NCBI GenBank assembly: GCA_018257865.1
Contig: JAEUBA010000045.1
Span: forward strand, 62,001-126,000
Source of the DNA: Stereocaulon alpinum
Lineage: Eukaryota > Ascomycota > Lecanoromycetes > Lecanorales > Stereocaulaceae
DNA: 64,000 nucleotides
Direction: 5' to 3'
In this document: piece by piece, positions 1-11,190 of the stretch
How positions within the stretch are numbered: the first letter of the stretch is position 1
Layout: each line of letters starts with the position of its first letter
Notes under the pieces: model-generated
Told to the model about the DNA's origin: nothing
What the model saw: only the letters and a program-made list of their open reading frames with translations
Database searches by the model: none
Program-made: the position numbers and the translations under genes

Positions 1-1307
1 GTTGAAGGGCTGACTGTTTGTCGTCTTGTTTTGCGGCCTTGGCTGGGTGTGCGGCCTCTTCGTGGACGAGGGGTTTCTGCTTCTTCGGGGATTGTGAAGC
101 CGTTGGGTTGGCGTTTACGTTTGCGGCCTGAGTGGATTTGTTGTTCTGGTGGTCGGAGGGCTTTTACTTTGTCAGCTAGGACTTTGAGCTCGGCGATGAG
201 ATGGCGAGGGGCGAGGTGGCCGAAGAGGGTTTCGTCGGATTGGGAGTTGTCGTAGGAGCATTCGATTAGGATGCCTGTTAGGAGACCGCTGGCTATCTTT
301 GTGGCGGCGTCGGACCATACCTGGTCTGTGCGTGGGGAGAGGGAGAGGGAGTCGGGCTCTACGTCGCCGAAGATGAGGACTTCGTTGCCGGTGTGATCGT
401 CGCGGAGGAAGAAGGCGGAGCTATCGATTGGGCGCATGATGTCTCCGTAGCCTTGACCATTTTGCGCTGTGCCTAGGGGTGTGATTGCATGCTGGGAAGC
501 TCTTCTTGAAGCGGCTTCGTTGAATGCTTCGTGTGTGCTACCGCTGCCGTTGCCATGGCCTCGGTGTTTCCGCATGCATTGGCCGTGACTCACGCTCCAG
601 CATTTGACTGCTAGTCCGTCGCAGACCTCAATGTAACCTCTGCTTTCACCATCACCAAATTGTATGTTGCCTCCTTCGACCAGACGCATGTAGCTCACAA
701 AGCCCACTCCTCCATCCTCGTCTGACATATTCGGCCATATCACGTCGTTGAAGATGTGAGTCTTGATGGCATCGATCGTTGCTGGTAGCGCTGCTATCCT
801 CTTTGGGCGCGAAGTATGTTGGAATGAGGCGGTATTTATAGCGAAACCTGATATGTGATCAAGATGGGGATGTGTGATCAGATAAGTAGAGATCAGGTTT
901 CGCATGAAGTAGGCAGCATTCGCTTTGACAGATTCAAACGGAACTTCTAGATCTGCGAAAGGGCCAGAAGTAAGGCATCGTATCGTGGCTCCATCGACCT
1001 GCTGTGACGGAGTAGCCCCTCCGTTGCTGTTTAGCTCACTTATCGAGTTGGTGTGTCTTAGTGCTCTTGCAGCTTGCGCAGAACTTGCTCTTGGCCGTAC
1101 ACTTCTGCCGCCAGTCGAAGGCGCGAAGTCTGAGGGTTCCTCTGGGACAGGGACTGCCTCTGAAAGGTGCTCTCCAAAGATCTTGATTACCGCCGCGAGA
1201 TGAGTACCGGCGTCAACGGCGAGAACAGACCCTTTGGCCCAGTTCGTGGCCGTGGACCTGACCAGAAGACCAGTCACATTGTCTTCGTTGGGTCCACCGC
1301 CGGAACC
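1..1307 (-). CDS. Class II (PDE1-type) low-affinity cyclic-AMP phosphodiesterase, partial
   Basis: The minus-strand frame is open from 1307 to the left edge. It begins GSGGGPNEDNVTGLLVRS, the N-terminal signature of class II cyclic-nucleotide phosphodiesterases. Near 855-872 it carries the metal-binding motif THPHLDHISG, followed by FAINTASF, as in yeast Pde1. Further on it reads SHGQCMRKHRGHG, then IFGDVEPDSLS and GILIECSYDNSQ, matching the later metal-ligand blocks. The enzyme hydrolyses cAMP to AMP and would damp PKA signalling. The exon's 5' end is an acceptor (cccatag, 1312-1308) preceded by a clear GCTAAC branch site. The first exon probably holds an ATG at 1435 (MDASGPALHV), but I could not place its donor. 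The C-terminal part is basic and proline-rich and continues outside the window. Family assignment is firm; the exact start is not. Confidence 0.9.
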
Positions 1308-1435
1308 CTATGGGTCGTGTGTTAGCATCCGTAGTTAAGACATAGAACAAAGAAGCATGAGTCAGATCCGCAGAGTCCCATCCTTGCTAATGCAATGCCA
1401 GAGGAGACATGCAGGGCGGGTCCCGACGCATCCAT
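1308..1435 (-). other. 5' end of the PDE gene: probable intron and first exon
   Basis: An ATG at 1435 gives MDASGPALHV, resembling the short leader that precedes the first beta strand in class II phosphodiesterases. The 3' side of the intron is convincing: branch site GCTAAC and acceptor cccatag ending at 1308. No canonical GTATGT or GTAAGT donor lies between. CATGTCTCC is possible but would drop the hydrophobic VIVLG-like strand normally found there. A further small exon or a different start therefore remains possible. Confidence 0.45.
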
Positions 1436-2759
1436 CTCGCATCGCGGTAGCGTCAGGAAAGTACCCTTCCATATAAGACGGCATTCGGACGTACCAATAC
1501 TATAATTTGAAATGCTGGTGGCTTATATTGCGGAAGAGCCCCAGCATTTGCCGACTCGACACCATCCGCTCTCATCGAATGTCTGCCCCTCCACTATGCG
1601 TTCAGGGCCTGAGCAGTATTGACCCAGTACCACCAATTCTTTTAACCACAATAAATCCTCCGTTTCTTTTGAATAGGCCCCAAAAGCCAGCGCCCAGAAC
1701 CTAATGCCCACCTATTCGTTTGAAGCAAGCTCGACTTCCTTTTGTCCTCGACTTCTCCGACACCACCATGCAAGTAAGCGATAGAGGATCGGATCGGATC
1801 GGGCTGAGACCATCAGACGCTGAGACGGGTAGGTGCGTTTACCTTGGATGAAGGTGCGTTGCTCGATGAACTGGAGTTTGAACTGGTGTACATAGGAGTT
1901 GTTATTGGGAGCAGATTGTGGGTCAGGAGGGGGGAAAGTCTTGGATAGAAGCATAGACCTCAAATTGAACCCGGCAGCTCTCATGAAGGCTTGGAGTCCG
2001 ACGCGACCCACAGAACGGAGCCATTGTCGGCTGAGCGTATTATTGGATGGCACTAGTGCACTGATACTCATAAGGCTGAGTCTGAGATCGTTGACACTGA
2101 ACCTTATTAGGAAGTTGGAACCGGAAGCCTTGACGCGTCGTCAACTCATACCATTGATCGATTCCAAACGAAAAAGCTGTTCAAGCTGTCACTCTATACA
2201 CTGGAAGAGAGGGACTATCTGCAAGAAAGGTTGTGATAACATTTGTCATCTCCGGCAAAAGTAGAGACCAGGTATGACTGTATCTCGCCTTACGTTGCTG
2301 TGGTTAGCTATATGGACCACCACCCGAGGACTGGATAGGGAGCAAGTTTGAGGCAAGGAACGTGCATCTAAAGCTTTGGAGAGATCTTTTAAGCCAAGAC
2401 TATCCTGCATCTTGTATTCAACACGAAAAGATCCCTCCGATGAGATACCGCTCAAAGCGTCTGTTGTAGAACAATACGAGATCATGGATGAAGCATTGCT
2501 TGCTTCGGGTCAGTAGGATGGTAGAGGAGCACCTAGGTTTCAGAGCACGTTTTGACTGAAACCTTCTGGAAGTGGAGGCGACATTGAATAAGCATGCGTT
2601 GCTCACATGCTGTGAGCGGACTGCACACGAAAATCTGCCATGAAAGAAACGCAGACAGCCCATAGTAAAGAATTCGGAAAGAAACTGATTCTGCTCATCT
2701 TTAGAGACCTTAAGAGATTGTGAAGGATATAGATATGTGACTCTCGCTTCCAGCTAAGT
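1436..2759. other. Intergenic stretch between the PDE and Sac genes
   Basis: This holds the probable upstream region of the PDE gene and the 3' flank of the Sac phosphatase gene. A minus-strand frame from 2071 reads MSISALVPSNNTLSRQWLRS and has a GTAAAC donor after IQG near 1843, so a small spliced gene cannot be excluded. I recognise no family in it and found no convincing second exon. Other frames here lack domain character. I see no tRNA or repeat. Confidence 0.35.
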
Positions 2760-5700
2760 CTAAGCCCATACCATCTTCTTGATAGAGTGTCCCCACTGCT
2801 CCAACAGTCCCGTACTCTTCCTCGCCGCCTGCAACGTGATAATATCACTATCCTCTACAAAGCCCGTTACACTGCTATCCTCCCCAAGCGCTGCTTTCCG
2901 GATTTCATCACAGACATTACGGACCAAATCCTTCTCGCTCATAGCCTGGGTCTCCTGACCCTCCATGCTAGTGAAGCTATCGCGCGCTGGGAGTGCCTTG
3001 AAAGCGAGAACCTTGAGAGCAGTCAAGTCCTTTTTCTTTTCGCTTTCGGCTGATACACTCTCGAGGTCGCAAGCTTCGCTACCCTCCAAGCCTACTGCGC
3101 TGCTTAGCGATCGGGTATTCACACGTGCTATATCCTCTTTCCCGGGCTTATATTTGATGACAAAGCCAACATTCTTCTCCTCATCCATCTGGGATTTGGT
3201 TAACACGGACGTTATGTAGGTCCCTATCATGATGCCAGTGATGCTCCTCAGGTCTACACGCTCGAACGATGCTACCTTTTCGACGTTCCAGTCGAACTTC
3301 ACGCGATACAACGCAGCGTCAGTGATCAGGAGGCAGACTTCTTCGAAGGGAAACGTTCGCACTGTGTTCGGCTCTTGTGGGCTCATCAGCGTCCATCCAC
3401 CAACAAGGTCTTCGCTTTGGTCTGCTATCACTATCTTTGAGCTAGTCTCGATGGCATTTGCTCGAACTTTGGACATCGACATTGCCGGGTCTCGATTCTC
3501 CAGTGTTGCCTCAAATTCGTCAAAGATCTGCGATGTGACGTTGCCCAGAAGAAAATCTATTGCTGCTTGTGAGAAGTAATCTTGCTGTTGTAAGCAAGTG
3601 TGACTGCGGGGTGGATGTGAAAAGCATACCGTTGACAATGTTGTTGTAGTATCTTGAAAGTGTGAGCCCGAGATCATTGATAGCTCCACGGTAATTACGT
3701 TGACGAGTGCGGGTGAAATCGCCTTTCAATGCTGCTGTGTTGGCATACTGCCGCGAGATGGCGTCTCCATTATCTGCCCATAAAGTGTTGAACCATTGGG
3801 TGGTGGTATCAGTGAGAAGATCGACCTCAACGCCTTCTTCCTTCAACTGCTTCTCTAGTGTTCTTTGAGCAGTCGCGCTCTGGACTACGTTCGTTCGATC
3901 TAGACAGTCCATGCAATTAGTGCGTAGAATGCCGGACTGCCTCTTCTGTAGGACCGAGTCAAGCTCTACAGTCTCACCAAACTCCTCAAGACGCGGGCCT
4001 AGAGAGTCCATAAGGATACTGACATTCTCGAATTTCATACCACGACAGACTGCATGAAAGTCAAACCACTCAAACCCGAGCTTTCTTCCTGCGATACCGT
4101 CCTCTGCATTCAATCTTGTTGTGTGTGCCTCGTACTTTCGACCGATCTCTGCCTCACCACCCTTCTTGTCAACGAGAAGCGCTATCTGTACGTTGCCATA
4201 GCGGCCGGTGATGTTGGTGAAGTGCCGCCGGAAAGCTCTTTGATTTGTCTCGTCTGAGTGTTGTAACACAGGCACTGGCTTGAAAGAGTACGGTGACTGA
4301 GAGAAGAACAACGGTATCGAGCCTCGAAGTTGGGTGAATGAGAAGACCTTCTCAGAAGGCGACCATGATGCTTTCGACAATATTTGCTCTGTTTCCACTG
4401 TGTTTGCGGTGTTGCCTTCATCATCGACTCCTCGCCTGAAAAGATGAGTCAGAACTGCGAAATTTAACGGAGCGCATCTTGAAGCCAATGATACCTTAAG
4501 TAGCGTAAGCCAGGTCTTTTGATGGATCTTCGAGAGATCAACGTAAGCAAAAAGTTTGAATGATTGTCGCTGTCCTCGACTTTCGTTTGAGCCTCGATAA
4601 CAGTCGCTATGTCTTGCTCGGCATTAGAGATGGCTTTCGAAGGATTCTCGGTTTTCTTGTTGATAGTAAAAGCTCTTTGGCCAATAAACCCTTGCATCAG
4701 AGGCAAAACAAATGTGTGATATCCATTATCAAGAAAAGGCGACGCCAAGTGTTGGTTCCAGAAGTACTGAGATTGATGTCAGTCCGAGCTTCGTTCCGCT
4801 ATCATGACAAGGACATCCCCCAACTGACTAATGGATCAACAGACTTATGGAGCGGCAATTCGGAGATCTTAGCATTTTGGCTCCCCATTCTTCGCGTAAT
4901 GTCAAGTTCATAAGAGAAGAAGAAGCTTCGAGAACCTAACAACATTCGTGTAGTTCGCAAAAGTTTGGGTAAGAGAGTATTTACAACATTAGCGTTTTGT
5001 GTATCTGGCGGATGACTTTCTTCGGAAACTTTCTGTTCATCACGTTTGGTAGTCTGGTCGTTGCTATCTCTGTCACCGGGTACTTCTTCCCCAGCACTCC
5101 CAGTGCCCGGGCTCTGCAGCGCATATATGTTGTTGGCAGAGTGATGCTTTTCCTCAGCTGTGCTCATCCCTTGTGTCCGCCTTTTATCCGTAGTCCAGCC
5201 TTTTCGCGAGAACCATCGCTCCGCAAAACGCCCGTATTGGCCTTGCTTGCCTATGACGTCTTCAACGACGTTGCTAGGACTCCTGTCAGGACCCACTGGC
5301 CGAGAGCCGGAAGGATCGTCCTTGGAAGACGAGCCTAAGCTCTCTGGTGATACTTGGCCATCATGCTCCGCTCCCTCATTCTCAGCATGTACCTCTTCGC
5401 CCTCTGACGTCTCGCTATCTTCTTCAGAAGTTGCGTGTCCTTCAGCACGTTTCTTTAGTCCCTGCTTTGCCTGATCGATAGCCTTCTTGGCTTCCTTTTG
5501 CGAGGAGAGAGGTATGAGTGCAACGTCCGTTATAACAAATATTGGAGCACCTCGTATTTGGGCGACTTGCTCGCGGCGTAGAATGGCGATAAGGAAGGAT
5601 ACAGGTGTAACCGTAAGGAGTCCTTCGAAGCACATGCCGTCAGCAAAGTACCGGACGCGTAAACGTAGAGGTCAAGTACCAACAATGCCATGGACTTCAA

Positions 5701-5857
5701 CAGACGTAGAAGAGTTCGGAATTGCGGTAGACGGGAGAGAGGAGAACTCGTGAGTTCCGTACTTGATCTGAAGGCTACGCTGATTACGCTGACCCGAGTG
5801 CAAGATCAGACCGTCAACAGCAGCAACCAGGACCAACTTTCTAATAATCCCAGGCAT
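2760..5857 (-). CDS. Sac-domain phosphoinositide phosphatase, Sac2/INPP5F-like, with hSac2 domain
   Basis: Five exons (5857-5680, 5622-4829, 4766-4495, 4435-3630, 3580-2760) join in frame to give 956 aa. The introns are 57, 62, 59 and 49 nt with GT-AG ends. The Sac domain is recognisable from LLTVTPVSFLIAILRREQVA through YFWNQHLASPF, LPLMQGFIGQRAF and LISRRSIKRPGLRYLRRGVD. The catalytic CX5R motif is NCMDCLDRTN (Cys589-Arg595). Residues ~740-835 (GGWTL... ITDAALYRVKFDW... FERVDLRSITGIMIGTYITS) match the hSac2 homology domain of INPP5F. Between the first Sac strands and the core, exon 2 carries a long acidic, low-complexity insert (SEEDSETSEGEEVHAENEG). The family removes phosphates from phosphoinositides on endosomal or Golgi membranes; which isomer is used here cannot be read from sequence. 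The start MPGIIRKLVLVAAVDGLILH fits the family N-terminus. Confidence 0.93.
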
Positions 5858-6280
5858 TGCCGACTCATAGCATCACAAAGAGTTGATAGATGGATGCAAT
5901 GATACAGACGTGCCTGGCCTCTTCACCATATGACCTCCGTTGAATGACGAACGTCATGGGATTTCGAAAGTGGTTTACCCAGCCTACCCGGCATTGGCTC
6001 AAGAGGGCTCAACCCCCACCAACGGGTCACTCATAAGGTTCAAGGCCGTAGCCTCCCAGAAGATCTCATTGTGCCAAGACTTTCGCGGGCGGCAAAGCAC
6101 TTTGCTCGTGGTGGGGACCAAACTTAGGGCTCCGTCAGTAATCTAATTGGTCCAATAAACTCCCTAGTTGTGTGAGGCATCAGAATCATCCGCCCGCCCT
6201 CAGTCGTTCTAGGGCTCAACCAAAAAAAGGCCCACCCCCACAAGCCCCCCCGCAACTCAGACCTCTCGTTGTACTATGCG
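5858..6280. promoter_or_regulatory. Shared divergent upstream region of the Sac and kinase genes
   Basis: These 423 bp separate the start codons of two divergently transcribed genes and so must hold both 5' UTRs and promoters. CCAATAAACT lies near 6152. A C-rich/pyrimidine run (cccacccccacaagccccccc, near 6231-6251) lies about 30 bp upstream of the kinase ATG, typical of fungal initiation regions. No experimentally known operator is recognisable. Confidence 0.4.
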
Positions 6281-7406
6281 ATGAAGGTATTGCAAAAGAT
6301 GATTTCCACTTTACCCATACAAATTGGTAGTCAAGCGAATGGCACTCACGGCAATTATCTGATTTTGAAGCAACTCCATCGAAATATATGGCGGGCTGTG
6401 TAAAGACTTTCATCCATTACACGTTTTTTGGTACCCTCCTTCTAATATGTTGCAGTGATACACAGACGAGCCAGAAGGTTATTGTTAAAGCCGCACCATA
6501 TTTTCTCCTCAGTAACGAGCGTGACATCTTGAAGCGTTTCCAAACCGTATCATCTCTCCGCAGCCTGATCGACGAGGTTCAAGATCCTCCTTTGCTAGTC
6601 TTAGAACACCTTGATAGTAATTTGTTGATCGAATCAGCGGCAAAAGGGCTTCAGGCTTCGGAAATCAAGCATATTGCAAAGGCCGTCCTACAAGCGCTCG
6701 CAGCTTTGCACGAGGAGGGGATCGTCCATACAGGTACGGGAAAAAGCAATGGCAACAACATATCACCATACAACAGCTGACTCCTGATGACAGATGTCAA
6801 ACCTGATAACATACTTATTAACTTTGGTAGCAGTGGAAGTCTCTTCAGCGACGTTAAGTTGGCGGATTGCGGAGACAGTATACACGTCGATTCCGTCGTC
6901 GAAGAGCACATTATTAGGGCAACTATTTTTCGAAGCCCTGAAGCGATGCTTAACCTTATATGGGGTCCAGCCACAGATATTTGGTCTTTGGGCGCTACGG
7001 TAAGAGCCCCCTCTACGATACTGACAAATGAATTCCGTCTACTGACTCTGTGAAGCTTATAAGTCTGGTATGGGGACAGAATTGGCACATTTTCAAGCCA
7101 TCCAATGTCGATCCGACAGACTCGGCATATCCTATAGAGGTGTTGAGACGGCAAGTCGAATGTTTTGGACCTTTTCCACTGAGCTATACAAGCCTTGCGG
7201 ATGATGATAGACTCGATACGCTCACAATTATTACTGAGTCAGTAGAGAAGCGCACGCCTTTCGAGATGGCTTCTTCTCAGGAAATCGCCAAGGACGATCG
7301 GGAATTCATTAGCAAACTAATGCAGCTGGACCCGAGAGACAGACCGTCCGCCAAGGTGCTGCTGCAGGATGCGTGGTTCATAGACGGCACAGCAGATTCC
7401 CAATGA
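6281..7406 (+). CDS. Divergent fungal serine/threonine protein-kinase-like protein
   Basis: Four exons (6281-6399, 6456-6733, 6794-6999, 7056-7406) join in frame to give 317 aa; the introns are 56, 60 and 56 nt with GTAAAG, GTACGG and GTAAGA donors. Kinase landmarks in order: beta-3 Lys51 in VIVKAAP, alpha-C Glu61 in NERDIL, catalytic loop HTDVKPDN (Asp133, Lys135, Asn138), ADCGD in place of the DFG loop (Asp157), SPE in place of APE, DIWSLGA in subdomain IX (Asp194), and a C-lobe end LDPRDRPSAKVLLQDAWF. The N-lobe is short: NYLILKQLHRNIWRAV occupies the nucleotide-binding strands but lacks GxGxxG. The HTD loop and compact size resemble the expanded fungal-specific kinase groups. Lys, Asp and Asn are all present, so catalysis is possible. 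The substrate cannot be inferred. I start at 6281 because it supplies the missing beta strands; a start at 6388 would lie across the first intron. Confidence 0.85.
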
Positions 7407-9135
7407 GTCACAAGCAGCCTGAGACACTTTCCAAATATGCGAACCAATGAATCAGGACGTAGTTGCCTGAAATAGGCTAGTCTTTGACCCTATAATGCTC
7501 TTGAGAATTAATTTAGACCAGCAGAGGAAAAGCTGATGGTGTCAGAGATCAGGGGTTCACTCCACTACTTTCTAGCCATCCCAGAAGCCGCCAATCGTGG
7601 GCCGGTGCTACCGCTGCGCTATAGAATGCCGAATCTGTCCCCCATTCTGTTGTAATGTCCGCGGATCAGAGCATACTGATTCGTTCACAACGATGCTCAA
7701 GCTTGTCACACACAGTAATGCATAGGACTTACACACTATGATCGTTACTCTATTTAAGGAACATGGTCGCTGTATTTTATTGAACACTTGGTAGCATCTT
7801 TATGTACAAGAAACCTCTGCCGGATGGTACTAAGGAAATTTGCCATGAGGTAAGTGTCTATCTTCTGATCTGACCACCAGCTCCCTCATAAATATCGCGA
7901 ACCTAGGGAAGCCGATCACACAAGTGATAACGACAAGCGTAACCATTACAGTGGAGTATGCTATGATGAGAAGGGCAATCCACTCGGAATCGAGCACTTT
8001 CCACGAAAGTAGTCGCATCATATAGCAACAGGCGTCCGAATTTGAGGAAAGATATAGCGGGGCTGTCACGGTGTTTCCACAGGTTTGAGGTACACGACCG
8101 TTTTACGCATTGCTATCGTCGGGTTCAGTAAATACACCCGCCAATCATGGAAATGGTTGTCAAGGGAGTTCGATAGGGTTGACTAGATGCGGGAAATGCT
8201 TCTAGCCATTACTATATTGGATATCAGTCGTCCTTTTATCACGATAAGACCCTGTATCTACTGTCTTACCACAATATAATGCATCAAGATTCCTCATGCC
8301 GCTCCAGCCACGGACTACGCAGTAAAGTCTCTGGATCCTACAGCTTCTGAGCTCACCAGGAAAGTTGGTTTGGTGTTGGGCGGATACTGCTCCTTATCCT
8401 GTTCCTCAATAGTCGAGCGATCGCTGAAATGGCCGCCGTTGCTGCCACAGCCTCCCGTCATTAAATGTATTGCAAGGGACGTCTGGAAGTTGGGGCAGTC
8501 CTACTACTCTTACGTCTCGACCACAACGACTGAATATGCCTGCGAAAAAAATCGTCATTTCAAAAGTGCAAGCGCGCAGAACAAGATTCGACAAAGGTAA
8601 CCCAAAACATTTGTTATTTTACCGCTTGTAGCTTGGACACCCAACGCTGCAAAAGCGGTTCGTCCTCATGTTGTCAGATCGACGTTGACATAGATACATG
8701 ATGCCAAAGCGTACTTTTACGCTCACTCTGCCCCAATAAGGCGAGCAGAAAATAATCAACCTCAGGCCTCTGGTGAGGGGCTGAGTCTAGGCAGCAGGAG
8801 GCTGAGCTAGGCAACAGTGTTTACGAATGTTGTTAAATAAACGTGAGCAGCTATTGCCGGGTACCAGGCAGCCAATTTAGGCTCCCTTGTGCTGCGCTAT
8901 CATTACTTTGCAGATAGTATGTGCCTTTCAACCAAGGCTGTCTCCTGAACACAGCCACCTCCTTCGAATATCGGCCGATGAATAGCAGCTTCTGAATAAG
9001 TGCCTCCGAGGTCTTGACTACCTCACGCAAAGAGCTTTGCCATCGCACAGGGGTTCCAATGTATCAACAACAGCTAGGTCCATTTCTTCTCCCACTGAAG
9101 CTAAAGCAGGTTGCTTCGGGTAACTTCCTCAGCCG
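7407..9135. other. 1.7-kb stretch without a supportable gene
   Basis: A minus-strand frame at 8069-7830 encodes about 79 aa with one hydrophobic stretch (EWIALLIIAYSTVMVTLVVI), possibly a membrane segment. It has no recognisable partner exons and may be a remnant. Frames at 8370-8600 (plus) and 9048-8851 (minus) show no family features. Base composition is like the neighbouring genes, without RIP character, so this is normal intergenic or relic DNA. Confidence 0.4.
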
Positions 9136-10676
9136 TCAAATAGGAGTTATGTTCCAGCCAGCATCTATTATATCGTCAAGAGCATCACAGTAACAAAGCA
9201 GCGTGCTTCCCAGTGACTTAGTCCTTAGATCGGACCAATGCATGAACCCCCCTATTTCACCATCACTGAGAACAGTTTCTTTTCCGTTGCCTTTCCTAGC
9301 TCGAACAAGCGCCGATCCATACATACCTTCCCTAATTTGTGGTTTCCCATAGATCTCCGGCGCTGAAGTTGCATAAATTCCTTGAACAACAGCAACATAC
9401 ACCCCAGGCTGCGGAAGACTCTCCTTCGTTCCAATAAGTTGCTTTTCCCGTCCTCCTTCTGTCCTGACCCTTATGCCAAGGCATTCCAGCTGCTGCAATC
9501 CGGTCACAAAGCTGTCGATCAGGAATGAGTCGCCGAATCTGATGTCATTCGAATGTAGGAGCCTTTTCGCGGTGGCGTCGAGTTCAAGAAAACGATTTTC
9601 GAACGTTATGTCTGGCAGAAGCTTGCACAATCCGATGTCAGTTGTTCCAATACGCTCGGCAACATAGCCAACGTGGTGCCAACCTCCAAAGATCCTTGCG
9701 TAACTTTAAAATAGGCCGAGTCTCCAAGCTTCTCAGCGGACTGTGTGTACTCCTTGCTCCAGCAATGAAACGCAACCGTCACACGATTCTGGTTGCCTTT
9801 GTTGACTAATATTCCAGCTGAGATACAGTTATCTTCGCCTGAACTTAGCATTGTGCCCGGGAAGAATAAGCCTCGTTCTTCAACATAGTCTACATCGTCG
9901 TAAACGCCGTCGAGATATTTCGGATTTGGTTGCTTCGATCGTTTGAGTTCTGAGGTGATTTGTGGCCCATTATGGTACGCAAGTCTCAGGCTGCAATTGG
10001 ATATCGTTACGGGTAGATGTTCAAGGGTTCTGCAGTAGTCATCGACGCTCTGCTTGGGGAGTTCAACGATGAGTTGATTGCTGATGTAGGAAATATGAGT
10101 GGCATCTGGAAAGTGTTGTGAAGCCAAAGCCAGGAGTGTCTGCTTCTTGGGAATCCGGTACGGCTTGAGATCAGAAACTAGATGTTCATCAATCTCAATC
10201 GTGGATCCAGGTAGCAGTCCGCTAAGGTTTCCAGGTAACAGCTCAAGGGGGAAATCATCTCCCTCTTCCAACCACACTCCAATACACCCAGCTATCATGA
10301 AGGGGCGTGAGTCCGGGCTTGGGACAGAATCCTCGCAGTAGAGAATTAAAAATGGGAAACAAATGTCCATAGTAGTCACGTTGTAGGTGGTGCGCAGGTG
10401 CTTCATAAGGGCATCCCTCAGCTCTGTTGGAATGTTCTCCATCTGTTGTGTCTCGTTGTCCCAGAAGGAAAATTCTTGGAAATTCAAGGAGGCGGTAGGA
10501 CCCATTTCCCGCGTATGTTGAAGGATAGGCTTGACATTGTCCGTCCCGGACATTGAACGAGTCTTTTGTTCTGATGTCAAGTGCTTAACAGGGCTGAACG
10601 ATGGTCTTTTTTTGCGCATTTGTCTTACTGGCGTCAAGGTAAGTTCAGGATGGATCTCGGTGGTTCTGGTAGACAT
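9136..10676 (-). CDS. Hypothetical protein, possible trypsin-like fold, with an apparent frameshift
   Basis: Two minus-strand frames form one product: 10676 (MSTRTTEIHPEL) to about 9675, then a second frame to the stop at 9136. In the overlap the first frame reads SLEVGT and the second reads HVGYVAERIGTTDIGLCKLL. Adding one base near 9671-9680 would join them smoothly, which suggests a one-base deletion, an assembly error, or an inactivated gene. Alternatively a 50-nt GT-AG intron (9704-9655) would keep the frame but remove the HVGYVAE strand, and it has no good branch site. AFHCW, TTDIGL and GMYGSALV stand in the order and spacing of a His-Asp-Ser triad, so a degenerate chymotrypsin-like protease fold is possible; this is inference only. 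The N-terminal ~300 residues are unrecognised. An upstream in-frame Met lies at 10748. Confidence 0.6.
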
Positions 10677-10748
10677 GTTGGAGGTTAGCTGCTCGAGGCA
10701 GACTCTTTCCTTGGTCAGATTTGGAACTGAAATCAGATTGCTGATCAC

Positions 10749-11178
10749 TTTTCAACAGCTTGAAAGTTTCCTTACTAATGTGATGCTACTTTCCTCGAGA
10801 GATCGTAAACGGGCCATAGCTTTGGTAAAGTAATAAAAAGGCGCTTGTGGAGAGATTCCATCTGCCTCACGTCAGGTCACAAGCTTTCTAGTAGGCACTG
10901 ACACTCGCAGACGAGGTGACGTAGAAAAATCAGATGGCAGAGAGAGGTACCTTGAATGAAAGGGAAGGAGGACTGTCTCTAGTCTTGAGCTACGTACTGC
11001 TTAATGTCGGCCAACTCAGCGTTCTTCCCCGGAATCAAGGTGGCGAGACAACCTTTCTGTCTTTGGAAGGAAGCGGATTGATTGCTAACGTAAGAGTAAA
11101 GCAGCGTATCATTAGGCGTAAGAATTACCAGTGTGCGCTAGGAAAAATATTCGGTCCGCTCTCAGGTCTTACATAAAA
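10749..11178. other. Last unmutated host sequence before the transposon block
   Basis: This is the upstream region of the hypothetical gene on the minus strand. An 80-codon plus-strand frame at 10934-11176 has no family features and ends at the LINE junction. CA and TG dinucleotides are normal up to about 11,170 and vanish a few bases later. Confidence 0.45.
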
Positions 11179-11190
11179 TAATTATATATT

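Noticed and set aside
1899..2264. 121-codon plus-strand frame
   Set aside because: No recognisable domain. It overlaps an equally weak minus-strand frame, so there is no basis for choosing either as a gene.
7830..8069. 79-codon minus-strand frame with one hydrophobic segment
   Set aside because: It is a single short exon without partners or family match; noted under the intergenic stretch only.
10934..11176. 80-codon plus-strand frame beside the LINE junction
   Set aside because: It ends at the repeat boundary by chance and has no features; it more likely covers the upstream region of the minus-strand gene.
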